The notes under the pieces: generated by a model
What the model was told of the DNA's origin: nothing
The model's input: the letters and a program-made list of their open reading frames with translations, nothing else
The model's database searches: none
Position numbers and translations under genes: made by a program
From: a virus
Length of the DNA: 25,934 bases
Direction: 5' to 3' (one strand)
IMG/VR virus record: IMGVR_UViG_3300028025_000353
Coordinates: 1 to 25,934 of that record
In this document: piece by piece, positions 21,536 to 25,934 of the stretch
Layout: each line of letters starts with the position of its first letter
Position numbering within the stretch: position 1 is the stretch's first letter

Positions 21536-22282
21536 TTACCAACGATCCTTTTCAATGACTATAGCCTTTGATCCGTTTCTAATTAAAAATTTATTTCCAA
21601 TTTTATTAATGTCGTAGTTTCCTAGATATTTTGTTAAGAAAAACATCTGACTCTGACTTGCTTCGTCTAAACTTAGCTTGCCTGGGACTGTGTCTTTTAC
21701 AACATCATAGTCACCTATAGCAATAAATTTAGCCTGGATATCTCCGGCATATGAACGTTTGAATGTTAACATGTTGTTTTCATCCAACTCAACATCTGTA
21801 GCACCTTGATCAAAGAATTCTTTAATATCGTTTTCTTTTATGGCAACTACTTTTGCTTGATAATCTTCTTTAGTTAGAGGAATGTTCTTGGCAATAGAGT
21901 CTTCATTGAACTCTACACTTTCTGGAGCTTTCTGATATCTAAATCTCCAGCTACGGCAATCACATAGTTGGCCAATCCCACTTAATAGATCTTTTAATTG
22001 TTCTGTTAGGCCAGGAGTTCTTTCGATCTCAACAAACACCTGATACTGTCCGTCATTTTCTTCACCTGAACTAATATCAGCATCAAGGATAAAAGGATAA
22101 CCTTTTTCGATAAATTCCATCATATCGATGGCAGGATTCTTTTCACGTACACGGAAACCGAGAACAACAATATCGCTGTCTTCGCCCATCTTGCTACTGT
22201 ATCTATCTACTGTAAAAACTTCTGATACGTAGTTTCTTAGATCGCCTGATCTAAGACCTTCATTAAGCTGCTGGTTCTGCAT
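21536..22282 (-). CDS. Conserved T4-like phage protein, probably virion-associated
   Basis: This 248-aa protein begins MQNQQLNE|GLRSGD and continues RNYVSEVFTVDRYSSKMGED. The latter stretch is recognisable to me from a conserved protein family of T4-like cyanophages and pelagiphages. It is a mixed alpha/beta protein with a repeated layout (ILDADISSGEENDGQYQVFVEIERTP). The ending YLGNYDINKIGNKFLIRNGS is also typical. Function is not established to my knowledge. It overlaps the preceding gene by 20 bases and lies behind a late-type promoter, so late, structural or assembly use is likely. The LNE site near the start resembles a prohead-protease target. Confidence 0.65.
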   Translation of the reverse strand: MQNQQLNEGLRSGDLRNYVSEVFTVDRYSSKMGEDSDIVVLGFRVREKNPAIDMMEFIEKGYPFILDADISSGEENDGQYQVFVEIERTPGLTEQLKDLLSGIGQLCDCRSWRFRYQKAPESVEFNEDSIAKNIPLTKEDYQAKVVAIKENDIKEFFDQGATDVELDENNMLTFKRSYAGDIQAKFIAIGDYDVVKDTVPGKLSLDEASQSQMFFLTKYLGNYDINKIGNKFLIRNGSKAIVIEKDRW

Positions 22283-22784
22283 CTATTGGTGCCTCCTGAG
22301 CTGCTGAGCTCGCATCTATATCTTGTTTGCTATATTTCATTAGCTCTGCCATTCTGTTATGTTCTTGATTTTCTTTGCCTGTGTGGACATCTTGCATCAG
22401 CTTTTTAGGCATAGTAATTTTTACAGTCCAAATAGGATGGGCATCAATTTTACCCTTTTTAGTTCCAGGACGGAAATCTCCTGGCTCTTTAATCTTGCGA
22501 GGAACTAGAATTTCTTCTTTGGCAAATACAACTTCGCAGCCGTAGTCTGAAAGACGTTTGCCACCTTCTGGATCGGGCATGTTACTACGATCCCACATTA
22601 GTTTACAGGTTACATCGTATCTATTAACTTCGGGACCGGCAATGATTTCACCATCTTCCCAGTTCTTAAAGACATAGATGTCTAACTCATCGAGCACTCT
22701 TTCAAAGTCTTTTAAGACTCTAAAAGCACTATTATTCTCGCTAAGTGTTTGTAGGTTTTTAATAACGTCAATTATGTCGTGCAT
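22263..22784 (-). CDS. Conserved T4-like phage protein at head of late operon
   Basis: I place the start at ATG 22784 (MHDIIDVIKNLQTL; 173 aa) instead of an in-frame ATG at 22814. The upstream ATG overlaps the TATAAATA promoter element, while the downstream one has AAAGAG ahead of it and lies after the expected transcription start. MHDIIDVIKNL, LKDFERVLDELDIYVF and HPIWTVKITMPKKLMQDV recall a conserved family of T4-like cyanophages, function unknown, paired with the following gene there too as far as I remember. An Ala/Pro-rich tail (SSAAQEAPIDAEPAA) ends the protein. A virion or assembly role is inferred. Confidence 0.65.
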   Translation of the reverse strand: MHDIIDVIKNLQTLSENNSAFRVLKDFERVLDELDIYVFKNWEDGEIIAGPEVNRYDVTCKLMWDRSNMPDPEGGKRLSDYGCEVVFAKEEILVPRKIKEPGDFRPGTKKGKIDAHPIWTVKITMPKKLMQDVHTGKENQEHNRMAELMKYSKQDIDASSAAQEAPIDAEPAA

Positions 22785-22803
22785 AGGCTTTCTCTTTATC
22801 AAA

Positions 22804-22811
22804 TATTTATA
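22804..22811 (-). promoter_or_regulatory. T4-type late promoter TATAAATA
   Basis: The - strand reads TATAAATA, the complete T4 late-promoter -10 element, and it is the only perfect copy I found in the window. It lies 19 bases before the reassigned start codon of the first gene of the virion/lysis operon. T4 late promoters have no -35 and need the sliding clamp, and a gp45-like clamp is encoded here. Confidence 0.55.
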
Positions 22812-22852
22812 CATTCCTATGCCTAGATCGTTGCTAACCGTGGGGTCCGTTT

Positions 22853-22880
22853 TTGGGGCATTTTAGGTGGGTTTTATAAT
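22853..22880 (+). promoter_or_regulatory. Candidate sigma70-type promoter for phoH
   Basis: A perfect TATAAT (22875-22880) is preceded at 16 bases by TTGGGG (22853-22858), a weak -35. It lies 50 bases ahead of the phoH start codon and diverges from the late promoter on the other strand. The 115-bp interval between the two genes holds nothing else I recognise apart from the repeat at 22904-22919. Confidence 0.5.
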
Positions 22881-22903
22881 TTCTTTTTAAATACCATGCA
22901 GGT

Positions 22904-22919
22904 TGATCATTTATGATCA
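22904..22919 (+). repeat. Inverted repeat abutting the phoH ribosome-binding site
   Basis: TGATCAT and ATGATCA form a perfect 16-base palindrome whose right end touches the strong Shine-Dalgarno AGGAGGT (22919-22925). As RNA the 7-bp stem has too small a loop to close fully, but 6 bp with a TTTA loop is possible and could hinder ribosome access. As DNA it is a possible operator. TGATCA is also the stem of the distal gene 43 hairpin. Confidence 0.45.
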
Positions 22920-22929
22920 GGAGGTAAAA

Positions 22930-23676
22930 TTGCCTAGAACCAAAAGAAAAGAACGGGACTTTAATATAGATCCCCGACTACAAAAAGAAGTTAGTAATAA
23001 TTTAATTCAAATTAAGCCTTACTTAAAAAGGAATCGCGAAGTTAATATAATTCCGCGAAACCTAAGTCAAGAGACTTATCTAGAACTGCTAAAAAATCCC
23101 AAGAAATACATTATATTCGCAATCGGTCCTGCCGGTACGGGTAAAACTATGCTTGCGGTGCAGATGGCCATTAAACTGTTTAAAGAGGGGGTGATTAGTA
23201 AAATCATAGTAACAAGGCCAGCAGTTAGCGTCGATGAAGAACATGGGTTCCTACCGGGAGATCTTAATGCTAAGATGGCTCCGTGGACTCGTCCAATCTT
23301 CGATGTATTTGAAGAGTATTACCATCCTAGAGAAATTGCAAGTATGCTTGAAGATGGCGCGATTGAGATTAGTCCACTTGCTTATATGCGTGGACGAACT
23401 TTTAAGAACGCTTTTGTTATTGCAGACGAAATGCAGAACGCCACACCGTCACAGATGAAGATGTTATTAACACGTATCGGCGATAATAGCCGTATGGTAG
23501 TTACAGGAGACTTGAACCAGGCTGACCGTCCACGTGAAAACGGTTTGCTAGAATTTTGCTCATTATACGGCCAAGGAGGTGATTATCGTATGATAGCCCT
23601 AGCGAGATTCGAGACTAAAGATGTCGAACGACACCCTGTAGTTAAAGAAGTTTTGAAAATTTATAACGAGGAGTAG
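22930..23676 (+). CDS. phoH: PhoH-like ATPase with TTG start
   Basis: This is the only + strand gene. The best start is TTG at 22930, five bases after a near-perfect AGGAGGT; an in-frame TTG at 22903 lies inside the upstream palindrome and lacks such a site. The 248-aa product has Walker A GPAGTGKT (66-73), the GFLPGDLNAKMAPW stretch, Walker B DEMQN (166-170) and VVTGDLNQ, all standard for the PhoH P-loop NTPase family. PhoH is common in aquatic phages. It is linked to phosphate starvation in bacteria, but the phage role is unsettled and may concern RNA. It is terminated by a hairpin shared with the convergent gp44 gene. Confidence 0.95.
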   Translation: MPRTKRKERDFNIDPRLQKEVSNNLIQIKPYLKRNREVNIIPRNLSQETYLELLKNPKKYIIFAIGPAGTGKTMLAVQMAIKLFKEGVISKIIVTRPAVSVDEEHGFLPGDLNAKMAPWTRPIFDVFEEYYHPREIASMLEDGAIEISPLAYMRGRTFKNAFVIADEMQNATPSQMKMLLTRIGDNSRMVVTGDLNQADRPRENGLLEFCSLYGQGGDYRMIALARFETKDVERHPVVKEVLKIYNEE

Positions 23677-23686
23677 TAACCGTAAT

Positions 23687-23737
23687 AGAGTGAGCAGGCC
23701 CGATCAACCTGCCCCCTACTGCTCACTCTGTTTTATT
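23687..23737 (+). terminator. Rho-independent terminator after phoH
   Basis: AGAGTGAGCAG (23687-23697) and CTGCTCACTCT (23719-23729) form a perfect 11-bp stem, extendable by three A-T/G-T pairs, with a 21-base loop and a GTTTTATT run after it. It begins ten bases past the phoH stop. The end of the convergent gp44 gene lies in the T-rich tail, so the hairpin also separates the two opposing transcripts. Confidence 0.85.
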
Positions 23738-24650
23738 GTAGTCTTGCTAATTTAATCAGCGTTGCCGCTAAATTAATTTCACTATCAGCACAGATAGTGT
23801 GATCAACTAGGCCTTGTTTAATAAGAACAACGGCTTGATCTTTACCCTCATCACTTTTTGCAATTAGATCTAAATTGTCGTACAACCAGCGATAGATTTC
23901 TTCCATCTCCTCTGGGCGAGCCCTGCCGCAGACTAATTTACGTGCTTCGGTGATTCTACCCTTTTTAAAGAGCTCGACCATTTCAATTTTATAATCGCTG
24001 GCACCTTCAATTGACTTAGGTGCTTCTAGTTTATTGTCTTTGACGTTTTGCTGTACAGTATTAATACACTTACGCAAATCTGGATAGGTTGCCTTAACAT
24101 AGGTATCTAATGTGTCAAGGTCAAAGTCGATATTTTCTTCAACTAAAATCGTAGCGACCCGAGCAGTGAATTCTGTTTGGTCAGTCTTCTCAACGTGAAA
24201 GCCTTGGCAACGACTATGCAAAGCAGGAATAATTCTATTTGGGTAATTGCAAGTAAGAATAAACCTACTATGGTTACTGTAGGTCTCCATAACTCCACGT
24301 AGGACCGCTTGTGCGTTGGGTGTGAGATAATCTGCTTCATCTAATAATACTACCTTGAAAGGACCAAACGGAATCATTTGCACAAAGTTAATGATCTTAT
24401 CACGAACTGTGTCTACGTTGTTTTCACGTGACGCATTAATTTCTAATACATCATAGTCTTCAATACCTAGTTCGTTGAGCAATACTTTTGCCAGTGTAGT
24501 TTTACCAATACCGGCACTACCACTGAATAGCAAGTGAGGAATGCTACCTTCCTTGACCCAAGACTGTACCTGTGACTTTTGATCACTGTCTTTAAAGACA
24601 TAATCTTTAATGTGTTTAGGTCGATACTTCTCTACCCATAGTTCTTTCAT
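23733..24650 (-). CDS. 44: Sliding-clamp loader ATPase subunit (T4 gp44-like)
   Basis: This 305-aa AAA+ protein (T4 gp44 is 319 aa) begins LWVEKYRPKHIKDYVF, the classic clamp-loader start. Walker A is GSAGIGKT (44-51), Walker B is LLDEAD (102-107), sensor 1 is LTCNYPNRI and the arginine-finger motif is SRC (146-148). It would assemble with a small subunit (gp62) to load the gp45-like clamp. No gp62 candidate is in the window, and gp44 is 20 kb away from the clamp gene, unlike the compact 45-44-62 order of T4. It overlaps the upstream 74-aa gene by ATGA. Confidence 0.96.
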   Translation of the reverse strand: MKELWVEKYRPKHIKDYVFKDSDQKSQVQSWVKEGSIPHLLFSGSAGIGKTTLAKVLLNELGIEDYDVLEINASRENNVDTVRDKIINFVQMIPFGPFKVVLLDEADYLTPNAQAVLRGVMETYSNHSRFILTCNYPNRIIPALHSRCQGFHVEKTDQTEFTARVATILVEENIDFDLDTLDTYVKATYPDLRKCINTVQQNVKDNKLEAPKSIEGASDYKIEMVELFKKGRITEARKLVCGRARPEEMEEIYRWLYDNLDLIAKSDEGKDQAVVLIKQGLVDHTICADSEINLAATLIKLARLQ

Positions 24651-24871
24651 ACAATTTTTCCTAGTCCTAACCAGATCAACTGATCTAGTTCTTGTTGATA
24701 ATCTTTATTCAATCTACGTTTTTCATAGATGACTTGCAGTATTTCTTTACCGTCACCGAACCCGGAATCAACTCCTGCACCGCGACTTTCGAGTTCCTCG
24801 ACTAGATCCTCAGTATCAAACTCAGACAAATCAACATCTACTTCGACTTCTGTGTAAATTGTTTTATACAT
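24647..24871 (-). CDS. Small acidic conserved hypothetical protein
   Basis: The 74-aa form starting at ATG 24871 (MYKTIYTEVEVDVD) is preferred because it overlaps the upstream stop as TAATG. A start at 24901 would add ten residues read inside the preceding gene. The sequence VEVDVDLSEFDTEDLVEELESRG, which includes DLVEELESRG, is recognisable from small proteins in T4-like cyanophages of unknown role. It is coupled by ATGA to gp44, which makes a replication-related function possible. No catalytic motif is visible. Confidence 0.65.
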   Translation of the reverse strand: MYKTIYTEVEVDVDLSEFDTEDLVEELESRGAGVDSGFGDGKEILQVIYEKRRLNKDYQQELDQLIWLGLGKIV

Positions 24872-25137
24872 TATATTGGTAACTTTACAAAAATGTGCCA
24901 AACAAGTGATTCCTGTTGAGCGGTATCTACGAATCTAAACTTTCCTGATACTTCAAATGGTTGACCTGTTCCAAAAATTCTAAATTCGCGATCTTCGAGC
25001 TCTGCCTCTGTATCAACTAATCCCCATACGCAAAGCTGGTCACCTTGAAATTGAGCAGAAAATACATCTGTATTTTTTGGCAATTTTAAGACCTGTATGT
25101 CTGTTACAGCTAACGGATATTTAAATATAGTTTTCAT
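24871..25137 (-). CDS. DUF7352-like small beta protein
   Basis: This 88-aa protein opens MKTIFKYPLAVTDIQVLKLPKN, with LCVWGLVDTEAELEDREFRIFGTGQPF in the middle. The pattern K-T-I-x-K-Y-P followed by a W-x-L-V-D and FRIFGTG is a widespread small family in phages and bacteria that I know as DUF7352; its function is unknown. All-beta composition and lack of signal or membrane segments suggest a cytosolic protein. It is one base from the previous gene and overlaps the next by one base. Confidence 0.75.
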   Translation of the reverse strand: MKTIFKYPLAVTDIQVLKLPKNTDVFSAQFQGDQLCVWGLVDTEAELEDREFRIFGTGQPFEVSGKFRFVDTAQQESLVWHIFVKLPI

Positions 25138-25138
25138 T

Positions 25139-25393
25139 TTACACTAGTTCCTCAACAATTCCTAGTACTTCTGCCATTATAAAGCACACACCTGCCATTA
25201 GCAAATTACCTGTAATCAAACAGCCGCCGGCTACAATACGAATAGCACTCTTTACAAGGCTAACATAAAAATGTCCTTTGCTGGTATCTTTTGGTTGTAT
25301 GTTTAGCATAGGAGGATGATGCGGGCATCGTCCTTGTTTATAATCGCATAAAGGGCTATATTCTTTATTACAAATTGTACAATTATCAGCCAC
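25139..25393 (-). CDS. Zinc-ribbon-like protein with hydrophobic C-terminus
   Basis: The 84-aa protein has CTICNKEYSPLC near the start and CPHHPPM shortly after, together a plausible CxxC...C...CxHH metal site (residues 5-26). Residues 46-80 are hydrophobic (AGGCLITGNLLMAGVCFIMAEVLGI), consistent with one membrane helix or hairpin. I recall similar short proteins in aquatic phages. The start overlaps the end of the upstream gene by eight bases. Function is unknown; a membrane-tethered metal-binding protein is the most that can be said. Confidence 0.65.
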   Translation of the reverse strand: MADNCTICNKEYSPLCDYKQGRCPHHPPMLNIQPKDTSKGHFYVSLVKSAIRIVAGGCLITGNLLMAGVCFIMAEVLGIVEELV

Positions 25394-25688
25394 GTAAACT
25401 CTCCATGGTAAGGATTTTATTTAAACTTTCACCTAAGTCTTGATCGTGTCTTACAATATGTAGTTGTTGAAAACTACGATCCTTTTGTCTATCATAGACA
25501 TGTGTTTGTACCACAGTACCACCGTTGGCTCTAAAGACGTTAAAGCGAATCGGCTCACCGTCTAGTTCGTGACTGTCTCTGGCGGCAACAAGTGTATTTC
25601 TTCTAGATTTAGAAGTAACATACGCATCTTCTGAACCATCGTTGACACTATCAAGCCAATTAAGAATTCGTCTTTTAAGCCATCTCAT
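25386..25688 (-). CDS. Small conserved hypothetical protein
   Basis: This 100-aa protein has a basic amphipathic N-terminal helix (MRWLKRRILNWLDSV) that could touch membrane or nucleic acid. A beta-rich core follows (IRFNVFRANGGTVVQTHVYDR), then a helical end (LGESLNKILTMESLRG). The core motif NGGxVVxxxxYDRxxDR is familiar to me from other T4-like phage hypotheticals. It overlaps both neighbours by a few bases. No function is known. Confidence 0.65.
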   Translation of the reverse strand: MRWLKRRILNWLDSVNDGSEDAYVTSKSRRNTLVAARDSHELDGEPIRFNVFRANGGTVVQTHVYDRQKDRSFQQLHIVRHDQDLGESLNKILTMESLRG

Positions 25689-25885
25689 GCTACTAGCCCT
25701 TGAGCCAATGTTTTCATTTCTTCGTCAGTCATAAAGAAGTTATACGTCGATGTTTCAATAACATCTCCGTCTTTAAGACTTTCTTGTATAAACTCAACAG
25801 AGTTTAGGTCTGATGGACTTAGACATTTCCAAGATTTAACTCTAAGTCTAAATGCTTGATTTTCTTTAACTGTAAAATTTTTCAT
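25685..25885 (-). CDS. Small hypothetical protein
   Basis: This 66-aa protein (MKNFTVKENQAFRLRVKSW) has a beta-rich first half and a C-terminal helix (MTDEEMKTLAQGLVA). AAGGAAT lies ten bases ahead of ATG 25885. It is coupled by ATGA to the 100-aa gene downstream. I do not recognise it. Confidence 0.6.
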   Translation of the reverse strand: MKNFTVKENQAFRLRVKSWKCLSPSDLNSVEFIQESLKDGDVIETSTYNFFMTDEEMKTLAQGLVA

Positions 25886-25934
25886 AATTTATTCCTTTCT
25901 GATTCTGCTACACGTTTTCGTAGACTGCTACTAC
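25882..25934 (-). CDS. C-terminal fragment of a gene cut by the window edge
   Basis: One - strand frame stays open from the window end to a TGA at 25882-25884 that overlaps the next ATG (ATGA). It reads SSSLRKRVAESERNKL then stop. The overlap matches the packing of all the other genes here, so a real 3' end is likely, but too little is visible to name it. Confidence 0.4.
   Translation of the reverse strand, partial: SSSLRKRVAESERNKL

Noticed and set aside
22785-22814. Longer form of the 173-aa protein starting at 22814
   Set aside because: That start codon overlaps the TATAAATA element and would not be transcribed from it; the ATG at 22784 has AAAGAG ahead.
1-25934. tRNA genes, CRISPR arrays, insertion sequences, integrase or attachment sites
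   Set aside because: The gaps between genes are too short and no clover-leaf, repeat-spacer, transposase or integrase pattern was seen on either strand.

Overview
The window looks like part of the genome of a T4-like myovirus (tailed phage, Caudoviricetes) that infects a Gram-negative host, probably of the marine/freshwater type. The evidence is a T4-style replisome (family B DNA polymerase gp43, sliding clamp gp45, clamp-loader ATPase gp44), a DsbA-like late-transcription protein, PhoH, two small proteins resembling conserved cyanophage genes, and a complete Gram-negative lysis set (3TM-type holin, GH19 endolysin, inner-membrane and lipoprotein spanins). The DNA is moderately AT-rich by eye and very densely coded: most neighbours overlap by ATGA/TAATG or lie a few bases apart. 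Only phoH is on the + strand. I see no tRNA, CRISPR array, insertion sequence or integrase, and no gene-free stretch above 300 bases.

Layout along the transcribed (-) strand, right to left. (1) 25934-23733: small conserved hypotheticals ending in gp44. (2) 23737-22815: phoH on +, facing gp44 across a terminator and divergent from a TATAAATA late-type promoter. (3) 22784-17322: two likely virion-associated proteins, then a lysis region with i-spanin/o-spanin, two more lipoproteins, endolysin, a DUF4337-like membrane protein, a class 3 lipase, a holin and a small exported protein. (4) 17317-13473: a perfect sigma70-type promoter lying on a palindrome, then dnaJ, a clpA/clpC-like unfoldase and an unknown gene. 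(5) 13462-7406: a block of probable head/virion proteins. It includes three consecutive genes from three different nucleotidyl-transfer superfamilies (Pol-beta type, KxDG ligase type, HxGH adenylyltransferase type) and a modular protein that ends in a textbook -1 frameshift signal. (6) 7390-4036: a second perfect promoter, a DsbA-like gene, a membrane protein and DNA polymerase, whose leader carries two hairpins with the same 8-nt loop. (7) 4027-57: a promoter, the sliding clamp, a small protein, a TGT/DpdA-like base-exchange enzyme and three small acidic or basic proteins.

How it fits together: the polymerase appears to be translationally autoregulated as in T4, but with a doubled operator. 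The polymerase and the TGT-like enzyme share an almost identical clamp-binding-like peptide, and the latter is cotranscribed with the clamp, which suggests that base modification is tethered to the replisome. Several proteins in the 9-13 kb block begin with short T4-like head-targeting peptides ending in (L/I)xE, so the nucleotidyl-transfer trio may be packaged in the capsid and injected. Functions resting on family recognition are stated with that caveat; no database search was possible.
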